A DNA stretch of 64,000 nucleotides from Mucilaginibacter lappiensis (GCF_900155965.1 NZ_FTMG01000003.1:372001-436000), one strand, 5' to 3'. Shown: positions 43,174-51,653, counted from the first letter of the stretch. Notes: a model not told the origin generated them from the sequence alone. Numbers and translations are program-made.

Positions 43174-43724
43174 TGAAACCTATAAAATTGCTATCCATTA
43201 TACTGCTGATAACTATTCAGCAATCACATGCACAGCAGGCAGCAGATAATAAAAAAGAAATAAACAACATCATCACCAAGTACACACAAAGCGTAATTAC
43301 AAAGGATTCCATTACGTTTTACAGTTTGTTTAATGACGGACCCGTTATCTGGTGCGGGGTCGTTAAGGACAGATCTCAAGCCAAAGAAACAGAAAAAAAG
43401 GGAGCAAAAGTGGGAAAGAGTAATTATTTCGCGGCAAGTTACAAGGGCTTTTTACGGGCCTTATTCAGCTATAAATCAACCCAGGATAAGTTTGATAATA
43501 TACGAATAGTTGAGGACGGAACCGTTGCCTCGGTAACTATGGATTACAGTTTCTGGGCCGATAATAAAATGACCAACTGGGGCGGCAAATACCTGGGCCT
43601 AATAAAACGGGATGGGAAGTGGAAGATTACCAGTGTGATTTATTCATTAGAATTGACTGATTACTTTGAGCAACCAACACTTAAAGAAAGACAGGGATTA
43701 TCCTCACATTATACTGTACAATAA
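43173..43724 (+). CDS. Secreted NTF2-like (DUF4440/SnoaL) protein
   Basis: A 183-residue protein with a signal peptide (MKPIKLLSIILLITIQQSHA). The mature part is a NTF2-like cone: ITKYTQSVITKDSITFYSLFND, IRIVEDGTVASVTMDYSFWADN and WGGKYLGLIKRDGKWKITSVIYSLE. The stop of the tautomerase and its ATG share a base, so the two are translationally coupled. Function unknown. Confidence 0.85.
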   Translation: MKPIKLLSIILLITIQQSHAQQAADNKKEINNIITKYTQSVITKDSITFYSLFNDGPVIWCGVVKDRSQAKETEKKGAKVGKSNYFAASYKGFLRALFSYKSTQDKFDNIRIVEDGTVASVTMDYSFWADNKMTNWGGKYLGLIKRDGKWKITSVIYSLELTDYFEQPTLKERQGLSSHYTVQ

Positions 43725-43765
43725 TCAGAAAACAGCGCTTAAAAACAGAAGGAGGAAAATCTTTT

Positions 43766-43801
43766 TGCAAATGTGCATGTGTGATAGCATGCACATTTGC
43801 A
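43766..43801. terminator. Hairpin between the NTF2 gene and the small membrane protein
   Basis: TGCAAATGTGCATG (43766-43779) and CATGCACATTTGCA (43788-43801) are perfect 14-bp complements around an 8-nt loop. It lies past the stop of both convergent genes. Confidence 0.75.
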
Positions 43802-43810
43802 GGTTTTAAA

Positions 43811-43912
43811 TTAGCCCTTTTTAAAATATCTGCTTTTAATAAAGGACGTGAACAGGATACCAGCAACACTACAGGCAACCAATAGATAAACAATCAGGAT
43901 GTGTTCTTGCAT
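43811..43912 (-). CDS. Small single-pass membrane protein (33 aa)
   Basis: A 33-codon frame, ATG complement at 43910-43912 and stop at 43811-43813. The product starts MQEHILIVYLLVACSVAGIL, one transmembrane helix, and ends in a short basic tail KSRYFKKG. A terminator lies 10 bp past the stop. Small proteins of this type are often missed. No family assigned; it may be only a chance frame. Confidence 0.45.
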   Translation of the reverse strand: MQEHILIVYLLVACSVAGILFTSFIKSRYFKKG

Positions 43913-44043
43913 TTTGGTTTATAATTTTCATAAATGTAACAAGTATGATACAAAATATGCAAGCGTTTTGAAAAATAATCTTTTAACCCGATGGGATAAA
44001 AAGTCAGTAAAACATCATTTAACGATCTGTCCTGTGTCATTAT

Positions 44044-44667
44044 TCAGCCTTTATCTATCAGCTGTTTTATGGCTAGTTCCATATTTTCAATCGCTTTAGT
44101 TTTTCCTTCATGAAACATAGCGGTATGCTTATCGACTATCCCGGATAAAGCTCGCGTAATCACCACTTTGTCATCTGTATCAACCTGAGCCAGCACCATC
44201 CAAGTTACTTTATCCAACAAAGCGTTTAAATGGTTCAGGAGATCAATGCCCTCATTGGTTAGTTTTATTAAGCGTACCCTTTTATCTGCAGGGTCTACCC
44301 GTTCGCTGATGATGCCCACTTTAAGCATCCGGTTTAAAATATCGATACCGGTGGTAGGCTCCAGCAAGAGGTTAAAACTCACAATTTCGGTTTTACGGAG
44401 TTCGTGTCCCGCCGCTATGGCTTCCAAAAGGTAATACCATTCCAGTTCAAATCCGGGTATTTGCCGCAGGGCCAGTTTATAATAAGTTTTCAGGATGCTG
44501 TTAGTTTTGCCCAGCTGTTTGGCCAACTGCAGATCGGCCTGATTATTATTTGAAGCCTGTCCTTTATTAGCCGACAGATAATGATAACAAAAGCCTTCTA
44601 CCCGGGCATTCGGTACCTGCTCGGTGTATTGCTGCCAGGCGGTAATGAGTTGTACTAAAGGTTGCAT
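44044..44667 (-). CDS. MarR family transcriptional regulator
   Basis: About 207 residues from the ATG at 44665-44667; an upstream in-frame TTG (44673) is less likely. The winged helix is in the middle (about 85-150: LEAIAAGHELRKTEIVSFNLLLEPTTGIDILNRMLKVGIISERVDPADKRVRLIKLT), the usual DxRxxxxxLT wing. It has a long N-terminal helical extension. It is divergent from the YciI gene; an inverted repeat lies between. Confidence 0.9.
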   Translation of the reverse strand: MQPLVQLITAWQQYTEQVPNARVEGFCYHYLSANKGQASNNNQADLQLAKQLGKTNSILKTYYKLALRQIPGFELEWYYLLEAIAAGHELRKTEIVSFNLLLEPTTGIDILNRMLKVGIISERVDPADKRVRLIKLTNEGIDLLNHLNALLDKVTWMVLAQVDTDDKVVITRALSGIVDKHTAMFHEGKTKAIENMELAIKQLIDKG

Positions 44668-44670
44668 GGA

Positions 44671-44726
44671 CAAATATACAATTAATTATAAAATCGTTGC
44701 ATTTATATCGATTTCGTTTTATAATT
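44671..44726. promoter_or_regulatory. -7 box and operator between the MarR and YciI genes
   Basis: Minus-strand TATATTTG (44671-44678) is an exact -7 box 4 bp upstream of the MarR start, so the transcript would be nearly leaderless. AATTATAAAA (44684-44693) and TTTTATAATT (44717-44726) are perfect 10-bp inverted repeats and lie where a MarR dimer pair could block both promoters. Confidence 0.5.
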
Positions 44727-44747
44727 GTAAAATATTAAAAAACAGTC

Positions 44748-45089
44748 ATGAAAAATTATATCGTATTGTTCAGGGAGCCTGATGGTCGTGTTGATGAACA
44801 TCCGGCCGAAGCTGTTAAAGCACATCAGGAAAATTGGGCCGCCTGGTTCAAACAATGGGGTGCAGCAGGTAAGCTGGCAGGTGGCAGCGGATTAACCCTG
44901 GAAGGCCGCATCATCAAAGAAAACGGCAGTGTTATAACAGATATTCACCGGATAGGCACCGAAATAGTAGGCGGTTACCTGCTGCTTAAAGCAGATGATT
45001 TGGATGAGGCTACACAGATAGCAGCCTCCTGCCCTATTTATGAATTTGGCGGTTATGCCGAAGTACGGGAACTGCAAAATCAATCGTAA
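44748..45089 (+). CDS. YciI-like protein
   Basis: A 113-residue ferredoxin-like-fold protein: MKNYIVLFREPDGR, AWFKQWGAAGKLAGGSGLTLEGRII and GGYLLLKADDLDEATQIAASCPIYEFGGYAEVREL are the YciI/DGPF family pattern. A second copy of this family lies at 63186. Members are proposed dehalogenase- or sigma-associated proteins, but no reaction is proven for this group. Divergent from MarR. Confidence 0.88.
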   Translation: MKNYIVLFREPDGRVDEHPAEAVKAHQENWAAWFKQWGAAGKLAGGSGLTLEGRIIKENGSVITDIHRIGTEIVGGYLLLKADDLDEATQIAASCPIYEFGGYAEVRELQNQS

Positions 45090-45152
45090 TACGAAGCAGC
45101 CGCCCCAGCAGAAGTGCGTTACCCGCCCGCCCAGCTTTTTTCTTTGAAATGT

Positions 45153-45160
45153 TTAACTTT
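45153..45160 (+). promoter_or_regulatory. -7 box just upstream of the AraC start
   Basis: TAACTTTG, an exact TAnnTTTG, ends 5 bp before the ATG at 45165. Transcription would start at or close to the ATG, so the mRNA would be leaderless. No -33 element was found. Confidence 0.45.
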
Positions 45161-45164
45161 GCAC

Positions 45165-46052
45165 ATGTCAACGTCTGAGTTAATTCAAAACATCATTTAT
45201 AGTCACGACACCATTACCAGCGAGGCTGTTCAGTTCAGGGTTGCAGAAATTTGCCAAAGCAGCTGCGAATTAAGTTCTTATAATCGTCGCGATTTCTACA
45301 AAATTACGCTGTGGCTGGGCGGCAGCAGCCAATTAAACTATGCCAAAAGAGCTATCAACATTGATAAACCCGCACTGATATTTACCAATCCGCTGGTGCC
45401 ATATTCCTGGGATTGCGACCATGCACACAGCGTTGGATATTTCTGCCTTTTTACGGATGAATTTTTACAACCCGGCAACCGGATGGAAAGCCTCGAAGAA
45501 TCAACCCTGTTTAAACCAGGCGGCGACCCGGTGTATTTCCTGGACGAAATGCAGATACAATACATCCGCGGCATCTTTAACCGTATGCTGCAGGAGTTTG
45601 ACAGTGAGTATACTTACCGGTACGAACTACTGCGTAACCACCTCAACCTCATCATTCACGAGGCCATTAAAATGCAGCCGGCCATTGCTTACTTCACACC
45701 GCAGAATGCCGCATCGCGCATAGCTAAACTATTTTTGAGTTTGCTCGAAAAACAATTCCCGGTAGATTCGCCAAGATACATGCTGGCATTGAAAAAAGCC
45801 GGCGACTATGCCGATAAACTATCCGTACATGTGAATCATCTAAATGCCGCGGTACGCGAAATAACAGGCCGGTCGACCACCACCCATATTAACGATAGGA
45901 TACTGGCCGAAGCAAAATCGCTGTTAACGCATACCGACTGGAGCGTTGCTGAAATTGCCCGCAGTCTCGGTTTTGATTACGCATCATACTTTAATAACTT
46001 TTTTAAAAAACATACAGGACTTACCCCTATGGCTTTGCGCAAAACTCTTTGA
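45165..46052 (+). CDS. AraC family transcriptional regulator
   Basis: About 295 residues from the ATG at 45165; the frame is open upstream to 45114, but a -7 box sits there. The N-terminal cupin-like ligand part (about 20-140) includes FYKITLWLGGSSQLNYAKRAI, and the C-terminal AraC domain (about 215-295) has two helix-turn-helix motifs with SVHVNHLNAAVREITGRSTTTHI and SVAEIARSLGFDYASYFNNFFKKHTGLTPMALRK. It probably controls the alcohol dehydrogenase gene that follows at 89 bp. Confidence 0.92.
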   Translation: MSTSELIQNIIYSHDTITSEAVQFRVAEICQSSCELSSYNRRDFYKITLWLGGSSQLNYAKRAINIDKPALIFTNPLVPYSWDCDHAHSVGYFCLFTDEFLQPGNRMESLEESTLFKPGGDPVYFLDEMQIQYIRGIFNRMLQEFDSEYTYRYELLRNHLNLIIHEAIKMQPAIAYFTPQNAASRIAKLFLSLLEKQFPVDSPRYMLALKKAGDYADKLSVHVNHLNAAVREITGRSTTTHINDRILAEAKSLLTHTDWSVAEIARSLGFDYASYFNNFFKKHTGLTPMALRKTL

Positions 46053-46141
46053 AAAGTATAATTATTACTTTGAAACGTTTAGCAGGCGTTCGGGCCATCC
46101 GTCATAACTTTGTTTAACGAAAACATAAAATCAACAGTATT

Positions 46142-47182
46142 ATGATACAAGCAAAAGCGTATGCTGCTCAAACGCCTGAAACCGATCTGGCGCCATGGGA
46201 TTTTGAACGCCGTGAGGTAGGGGCCCATGATGTACAGATAGAAATACTTTTCTGTGGTGTATGTCACTCCGATCTTCACCAAATTAAAAACGACTGGTTC
46301 CCGGGTATATTCCCGATGATACCGGGCCACGAAATTGTGGGTAGAATTGTTAAAGTAGGTGATCACGTTAAAAAATTCAAAGTAGACGAGCTTGCCGGTG
46401 TTGGCTGTATGGTTGACTCCTGCCAGGTTTGCGAGAACTGTAAAGACGGCCTGGAGCAATATTGCCTGGAAGGTAACACCCAAACTTATAACAATAAGGA
46501 CAGAAGCGGAGTGCCAACTTATGGCGGCTACTCCAATTCTATTGTGGTTCGTGAGGAATTTGTGCTGCACGTGTCAGACAAATTACCACTGGCCGCAACC
46601 GCTCCTTTGCTTTGCGCAGGTATCACTACCTACTCGCCGCTTAAACACTGGAAAGTAGGCAAAGGCCATAAATTAGCCATTTTAGGCTTAGGTGGCCTGG
46701 GCCACATGGGGGTTAAATTTGGTGCAGCCTTTGGCGCCGAAGTAACTGTACTGAGTACATCACCATCAAAAGAAGCAGAAGCAAAAGCTTTAGGTGCACA
46801 TCACTTTGTAGTTACCTCCGATCCGGAGCAGGTAAAAGCCGTTAAAGGATCCTTTGATTTTATTTTGGATACCGTTTCAGCTGAGCATGACATGAACATG
46901 TACCTGTCGTTATTAAGAACAAATGGCACGCTGATTGGCGTAGGTGTACCATCAGAGCCTTATTCTGTTAGACCATTTGCACTTTTGGCTGGACGTAAAA
47001 GTATGGCCGGTTCTGGTATAGGCGGCATTCCTGAAACTCAGGAAATGCTTGATTTCTGCGCCGAACACAATATCGTTTCGGATATTGAACTAATAGATAT
47101 CAAAGACATCACGGCCTCCTACGAGCGCATGCTGAAAGGCGACGTACGTTATCGCTTTGTAATTGATATGGCAACTTTGTAA
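46142..47182 (+). CDS. NAD(P)-dependent zinc alcohol dehydrogenase (YahK/CAD-like)
   Basis: A 346-residue medium-chain dehydrogenase. The catalytic zinc site is CGVCHSDLHQ near 38 with the PGHEIVG near 60; the structural zinc site is GCMVDSCQVCENCKDGLEQYC near 93; the cofactor loop GLGGLGHMGVKFG lies near 180. These features and length match the YahK/cinnamyl-alcohol-type aldehyde reductases, which reduce aldehydes broadly. It is preceded by an AraC gene and followed by a strong terminator. Confidence 0.95.
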   Translation: MIQAKAYAAQTPETDLAPWDFERREVGAHDVQIEILFCGVCHSDLHQIKNDWFPGIFPMIPGHEIVGRIVKVGDHVKKFKVDELAGVGCMVDSCQVCENCKDGLEQYCLEGNTQTYNNKDRSGVPTYGGYSNSIVVREEFVLHVSDKLPLAATAPLLCAGITTYSPLKHWKVGKGHKLAILGLGGLGHMGVKFGAAFGAEVTVLSTSPSKEAEAKALGAHHFVVTSDPEQVKAVKGSFDFILDTVSAEHDMNMYLSLLRTNGTLIGVGVPSEPYSVRPFALLAGRKSMAGSGIGGIPETQEMLDFCAEHNIVSDIELIDIKDITASYERMLKGDVRYRFVIDMATL

Positions 47183-47204
47183 TTGATTAACTACTAACTA
47201 AACT

Positions 47205-47239
47205 AAAAGCGCCTTTCCGGTTTCCCGGAGGGCGCTTTT
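47205..47239 (+). terminator. Terminator of the alcohol dehydrogenase gene
   Basis: AAAAGCGCC and GGCGCTTTT pair as the outer stem and TCCGG/CCGGA as the inner stem, with a T-run on the plus strand. It starts 22 bp after the stop. Confidence 0.85.
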
Positions 47240-47692
47240 TAATTATTAAATTACTGATTTAGTGATTTCTTCTTCCCCGTCAGCAATGCTTCGGCCGAAA
47301 GCGGGCAGAACAATGGTGGACTGTGCGGTTGCAAGGGCATTAGCAAACCTTGCCGAAGCAGGGGGAATGAGCGAACGAAGTAGAGGTAAGGTTTAGCAGC
47401 CCGTGGTTCTGTCAGCTTTGCAGGGCAAAGGCCTTATGCGCAAGAAGCATTTCTGGTGACAAGCGTTATTCGCTGTTGTTTGTTTTTTGGTGCTCATTAT
47501 CTCGCTATGCTCGGTCTTGGTTACTTTGTGACTACAAAGTGACTGGCCCTCCCGCGGCCAAGAGCGGGTGTACGCCATATCAGCCGAAGAACAGATCCTT
47601 CGCTCCGCTCAGGATGACAAGATTGATTTGTAATGATGCCATTCCTCCCTAAAAAGAAGATCTCCACATAAGCTTCTGATAAAGAATCTACT

Positions 47693-47700
47693 TATATTTG
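47693..47700 (+). promoter_or_regulatory. -7 box of the AraC gene at 47724
   Basis: TATATTTG, an exact TAnnTTTG, lies 23 bp before the ATG. Confidence 0.5.
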
Positions 47701-47723
47701 TATATCAGCTGCTTAAAACAATA

Positions 47724-48539
47724 ATGAATTACCGCCAGTTATCACCGCCCGATTACCTAAAAAGCTATATCCGCTATTTCTGGACGCTGGAAAGCGACGA
47801 TGCGGATGTGTTTTCCCGGTCATTCAGAACGATAGCGGAGGGTTGCCCTGGGTTGATCTTTCAGTCGCCCGATAAAGGGCCCATGTACCAGTTTGATAAA
47901 AAACTGCCCCATATTTTTATATACGGACAATCAACCCGCCATGCCGAAATCCAGTTTGGTAACGTTTTCAGCACCATTGGCATTTGTTTTTTCCCCAACG
48001 CGCTCAAAACCATATTTGGCTTTGATGCCCATGAACTTACTGATGATTGTACCTGCCTGGACCTGGTAGCCCGCGAAGACGGCTTTTTACTGTCAGAACA
48101 ATTACTCGAAGCCGGTTCGTTAGATCACCAGATGGAAGTATTATGCGCTTACCTGCTTTTCAAACTGCAAAAAAACACCCGATTTGAAGATGAGGCTATG
48201 CAATTTGCCATAACCCGCATTGTTCAAACCAAAGGAAATATTTCTCTTAAGGAATTACAGGAATATCTGCAGCTTTCGGAGCGGAGCTTTGAGCGTAAGT
48301 TTAAACAGTATGTAGGTATTTCGCCCAAGCTATTTTCCAGGATCTCACGTTTCCAGGCTACCTTAAATCAGATCCGCTTTGGCCAACATAACCGCCTTAC
48401 CGATCTGGCCTATGCGAACGACTATGCCGATCAGTCGCACTTTATACGCTCCTTCAAAGAATTTGCCGGCTGTTCGCCCCTGCAATATCAAAAGCAATCC
48501 ATGCAGCAGGTAGAGAATTTTTATGAGAAGGTGGTGTAA
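47724..48539 (+). CDS. AraC family regulator with DUF6597-type N-terminus
   Basis: A 271-residue regulator that opens MNYRQLSPPDYLKSYIRYFWTLE, the short sensor type often labelled DUF6597, and ends in an AraC HTH pair (about 180-260: NISLKELQEYLQLSERSFERKFKQYVGISPKLFSRISRF and LTDLAYANDYADQSHFIRSFKEFAGCSPLQYQ). It has no obvious ligand or partner in the window and is convergent with the NTF2-like gene. Confidence 0.9.
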   Translation: MNYRQLSPPDYLKSYIRYFWTLESDDADVFSRSFRTIAEGCPGLIFQSPDKGPMYQFDKKLPHIFIYGQSTRHAEIQFGNVFSTIGICFFPNALKTIFGFDAHELTDDCTCLDLVAREDGFLLSEQLLEAGSLDHQMEVLCAYLLFKLQKNTRFEDEAMQFAITRIVQTKGNISLKELQEYLQLSERSFERKFKQYVGISPKLFSRISRFQATLNQIRFGQHNRLTDLAYANDYADQSHFIRSFKEFAGCSPLQYQKQSMQQVENFYEKVV

Positions 48540-48567
48540 GCGCTACAGGTATTTTACAAACCAACAC

Positions 48568-48921
48568 TTACTTCGCCTGCCCGTAATAGGCTTTTACCAG
48601 CGTAGCCTTGCCATTTTCGTCAAGAACGGCTACATCGGCCACCAGTGCCCCGGTTTCCCGTTTGTAAATAATGGTGATGCCGTCGGTTCCGCTCAACATA
48701 TCTACAAACTCAAAATACAGATTAGGGGCCAGCTCCAGGCCTTTTAAAAAATGCGCCCTTAGCTTTTCTTTCCCGATGATCTTTCCATCAGCAATACCCC
48801 ATCGTTTGGTAACCGTGAGGGAGTAAAACACAACATCATCTGTGTAGTGCGTCATGATCCGGTCAATGTCCCGTTTGTTCCAGGCATCTATCCAATCCAG
48901 GGCGATGGCTTGCGTATCCAT
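48568..48921 (-). CDS. NTF2-like (SnoaL-like) protein
   Basis: A 117-residue cytosolic NTF2-fold protein: LDWIDAWNKRDIDRIMTHYTDDVVFYSLTV near residue 8 and GTDGITIIYKRETGALVADVAVLDENGKATLVKAYYG near 75. The pattern fits the SnoaL-like family that includes isomerases and hydrolases, but no catalytic His/Asp set is obvious. Function unknown. Confidence 0.85.
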   Translation of the reverse strand: MDTQAIALDWIDAWNKRDIDRIMTHYTDDVVFYSLTVTKRWGIADGKIIGKEKLRAHFLKGLELAPNLYFEFVDMLSGTDGITIIYKRETGALVADVAVLDENGKATLVKAYYGQAK

Positions 48922-48961
48922 TCGGTTTATTTATATAACATAAATATACGGGTTTTAGTCA

Positions 48962-50143
48962 TTAAAATACTTCCACGAACTCTTCGGATACCGGGCTATT
49001 TTTAATCCTGCTATCATTTATTTTAAAGATCAGCCCGGCAAACAAAATACACACTCCAATAACACCCAAGGCCACCGGCAGTGTGAGTAACTGGGCTATA
49101 AAACCGATAAGTGCTGGCCCTGCCAGTATACCGGCATAAGCCATAGATGTAACCACCGGGAGCGCGTAGGCAGGCGAAAGCCCCGGCATATTACCCGCCG
49201 TTGAAAACAGAATGGGGATGATATTAGCACAACCCAGTCCCACCATCAGGAAACCTACCAAGGCTAAACTCACGTAAGGAAAACAAACAGCGATAATTAA
49301 CCCCACCGAAGCGACGATGCTGCCCCATATCACCACTTTCAATCGCCCTACAGCAGCAATTACACTATCGCCTGTTAAACGCATGATAGCCATGGATACC
49401 GAGAACATGGCGTACCCTACACCGGCAAATTCGATACTTAAATGCCGATTATTGGTTAAAAAAACAGCACTCCAATCCAGCATCGCCCCTTCGGCCAGGG
49501 CCGATATAAAACAGATAGCACCCAGGATTAATAAGGCAGCCGAGGGTAACGTAAACCTTTTGCGGGTCTTATCTTGTGTTTCTACTGCGTCATCGCTCAT
49601 TAGCCCGGTGAATTGCGAGTAAGTAATCAGCACGAGTAAAACAGATATAAAAATGATGGTACTCATAGCATCTAAGCCGGCTTTGAGCAGTAGCCCGAAA
49701 CCCAGCGAACCTACCAAACCGCCTATACTATATAAACCATGAAAAGACGACATGATATGTTTTCCATACGCTCGCTGCACTTTGATGGCCTGCGCATTCA
49801 TGGCCACGTTAATTCCCCCGGTTGATGCCCCGAAGATGAGCAGGCAAATACTCATTTGATAGGTATGATCCAGAATCAACAACAAGGGCAGTATTGCCGC
49901 GATCAAAGTGCCCGAAACCACGATAACCCGTTTACTCCCGAACCGGGTAACCAGTTTACCTGTAAGCGGCATGGTGATCATAGCACCTACACCAAAAAAC
50001 AATAGTAAAAGCCCCAGGCTTCCATTATCCAGTCCGAGCCTTGCTTTGGCTAAGGGTACCAGCGGCGCCCAACTGGCCACACCCAAACCGCAAACTAAAA
50101 ACATTAAAGAATTGGCTATTCTGGCTTTTCTAAGATCGCTCAT
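48962..50143 (-). CDS. MFS transporter (12-helix, fucose-permease-like group)
   Basis: A 393-residue major facilitator with 12 predicted helices. Helix 1 (LMFLVCGLGVASWAPLVPLAKARLGL), motif A-like GKLVTRFGSKRVIVVSG and the central LKAGLDAM break are visible. It is most like the small FHS/YbjJ-type permeases of Bacteroidota; the substrate is not evident. It lies 247 bp from the divergent cupin gene, and the 10-bp periodic array is in that gap. Confidence 0.9.
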   Translation of the reverse strand: MSDLRKARIANSLMFLVCGLGVASWAPLVPLAKARLGLDNGSLGLLLLFFGVGAMITMPLTGKLVTRFGSKRVIVVSGTLIAAILPLLLILDHTYQMSICLLIFGASTGGINVAMNAQAIKVQRAYGKHIMSSFHGLYSIGGLVGSLGFGLLLKAGLDAMSTIIFISVLLVLITYSQFTGLMSDDAVETQDKTRKRFTLPSAALLILGAICFISALAEGAMLDWSAVFLTNNRHLSIEFAGVGYAMFSVSMAIMRLTGDSVIAAVGRLKVVIWGSIVASVGLIIAVCFPYVSLALVGFLMVGLGCANIIPILFSTAGNMPGLSPAYALPVVTSMAYAGILAGPALIGFIAQLLTLPVALGVIGVCILFAGLIFKINDSRIKNSPVSEEFVEVF

Positions 50144-50170
50144 TATTCAGTTTTTAAAGGTGATTGAATT

Positions 50171-50250
50171 TTACATTGCAATATTATGCAATATAAAGCA
50201 AATTATTGCATTAATGTGCAATTATTTGCAATTAACTGCAATTTAAGGCA
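50171..50250. repeat. Eight-unit array with exact 10-bp period, consensus ATTA-NNTGCA
   Basis: Eight consecutive 10-bp units from 50171 to 50250 all end in GCA, six of them in TGCA: for example TTACATTGCA, ATATTATGCA, AATTATTGCA, ATTATTTGCA and ATTAACTGCA. The rest of each unit is A/T. The period matches one helical turn, so the TGCA sites lie on one face. It is 28 bp upstream of the MFS start and 140 bp upstream of the cupin start. Confidence 0.85.
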
Positions 50251-50390
50251 CAGAATCAATTGCAGAGAAACAGAGCAGATTCAAACAAGGAAACGACCAA
50301 TTCGGCTTCCTGATTGTCCATTTACCCAACTTAGTGGTTGAATGGAGGCCACATTAAACACAACTTTGTACTATAAAACAACACAAAATC

Positions 50391-50801
50391 ATGGAAACAA
50401 AAAAAGAAATACTTGCCGGCATCATTATTATAGCTGCACTGACCTTATTAACCATCTCAACTTCCGCCTCAGCTCAACAGCAGGGCGTTAAACGTAACGA
50501 TCTGCAGCGTCATGATCTCAGCATCCCCGGGTACGAAACCGTACAGGCACGTATCGACTTTGAACCCGGAGCACTGGCCATCAAACACAAACACCCCGGC
50601 GAAGAGATCATTTATGTACTGGAAGGTTTACTGGAATATCAGGTAGCCGACAAACCACCTGTAACATTGAAGGCTGGTGAGGTACTGTTCATTCCGGCTG
50701 GCACTGTTCACTCAGCCAAAAACGTAGGCACTGGCAATGCCAAAGAACTCGCCACTTATGTAGTTGAAAAGGGGAAACCTTTGGTTGTACCGGTTAACTA
50801 A
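50391..50801 (+). CDS. Secreted cupin-domain protein
   Basis: A 136-residue protein with a signal peptide ending near TSASAQQQ. The cupin domain (about 50-125) has IKHKHPGEEIIYVLEGLLEYQV and VLFIPAGTVHSAKNVG, with the four metal ligands His, His, Glu, His present. It is divergent from the MFS gene. The metal and reaction are unknown. A good terminator follows. Confidence 0.87.
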   Translation: METKKEILAGIIIIAALTLLTISTSASAQQQGVKRNDLQRHDLSIPGYETVQARIDFEPGALAIKHKHPGEEIIYVLEGLLEYQVADKPPVTLKAGEVLFIPAGTVHSAKNVGTGNAKELATYVVEKGKPLVVPVN

Positions 50802-50822
50802 GTACACTCCTGTTGTTAATGC

Positions 50823-50868
50823 AGCCCCTCGCTACTACAAACGAAACGTCTACAGTAGCGAAGGGGCT
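50823..50868 (+). terminator. Terminator of the cupin gene
   Basis: AGCCCCTCGCTACT pairs with AGTAGCGAAGGGGCT with one bulged base around a 17-nt loop, then a T-run. Confidence 0.75.
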
Positions 50869-50893
50869 ATTTTTATCCTGCACTAATTTGCAA

Positions 50894-51574
50894 TTAATTA
50901 CTTTTAGTCTGCAACAATCGTCTTATCGTAACTAAATGAGCGAAAAACACAGTCGGAACTATAAAGCCGGGCAGCCATACAAAAGGGAAATAGAACAATG
51001 CAACACTAGGCTGATCAAATGCAAACTGCTGAAAAGGAAGAGGTGCCGATAATACCGCGGTAACCACAATATTGGCCAGCAATAATAAACAGATAACATT
51101 CCAGGCCAGGAGTACTTTTGGGCTGAGCATTAGCTTAACGTAACCAAAATACCAAATCAGGGGCGCGGTTAATCCGCAAAGTATATCAAAGTTCCGGCCC
51201 TCAAATGTCATCACTTGCGGTATCACTTTGTGTAGGTACAGCCCATATAAAACCAGCTCAACCAGTATCCTGACCACATGGAGCAGGGTTAATATTTTTA
51301 CATCAAAGCTGTCTATTGCCCTCAGGCTCTTTTTTATAAAAAACAGCACAATCACAAACACCGCCGGTGGCATCAGTAAAAGGGCAAACCTAGGCGGCAC
51401 CCCGCTGGTTACCGTATAAAAACCGGATAAACTGACAACGGCCTGTAGTGCCAGCCATAACAGCGTAATGATCATTACCCATTTTGAATAATGAGTAGCT
51501 TTGTATAACAGCCACAAAGTAGTAATAGCGCCAAGCGCGAATACTATATAGATATCAATTGGTAAGTGTTCCAT
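50894..51574 (-). CDS. Hypothetical integral membrane protein (about 6-7 helices)
   Basis: A 226-residue membrane protein I cannot assign. Hydrophobic helices fall near 8-22, 32-52, 66-80, 96-115, 135-148, 158-178 and 192-214. Short polar loops contain the charged patch KKSLRAIDSFDVK. It lies 79 bp after a Crp-like regulator on the same strand, with an 18-bp palindrome in that gap, so it may be the regulator's target. Confidence 0.8.
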   Translation of the reverse strand: MEHLPIDIYIVFALGAITTLWLLYKATHYSKWVMIITLLWLALQAVVSLSGFYTVTSGVPPRFALLLMPPAVFVIVLFFIKKSLRAIDSFDVKILTLLHVVRILVELVLYGLYLHKVIPQVMTFEGRNFDILCGLTAPLIWYFGYVKLMLSPKVLLAWNVICLLLLANIVVTAVLSAPLPFQQFAFDQPSVALFYFPFVWLPGFIVPTVFFAHLVTIRRLLQTKSN

Positions 51575-51622
51575 TGTTTATTTATTTTATGAAACAAAGG
51601 AAACTAAATAAAAACCGCCCCA

Positions 51623-51640
51623 TCTTGCCAATTGGCAAGA
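51623..51640. promoter_or_regulatory. 18-bp perfect palindrome between the Crp-like and membrane-protein genes
   Basis: TCTTGCCAATTGGCAAGA is a perfect palindrome. A near-match -7 box (TTCCTTTG, one base off) lies at 51595-51602 and the palindrome is about 21 bp upstream of it, the place of an activator site. It may be bound by the Crp-like regulator just upstream. Confidence 0.6.
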
Positions 51641-51653
51641 AATGAACATCTTG

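Larger units (their letters stand above)
47183..47723. other. Intergenic region of repeat sequence
   Basis: 540 bp without a convincing gene. It starts with the dehydrogenase terminator. Between about 47270 and 47580 lies unusual GC-rich sequence (AAACCTTGCCGAAGCAGGGGG, CTTTGTGACTACAAAGTGA, CCCGCGGCCAAGAGCGGG) with several local stems. 47590-47621 (GATCCTTCGCTCCGCTCAGG) is a half copy of the scoA/B repeat. A -7 box is at 47693-47700. Confidence 0.55.

Noticed and set aside
47393..47578. 61-codon minus-strand frame in the repeat spacer
   Set aside because: It lies in repeat-like GC-rich sequence with several stems; no start context or domain, so probably not a gene.
50171..50250. CRISPR array
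   Set aside because: Units are 10 bp with no spacers and there are no cas genes.
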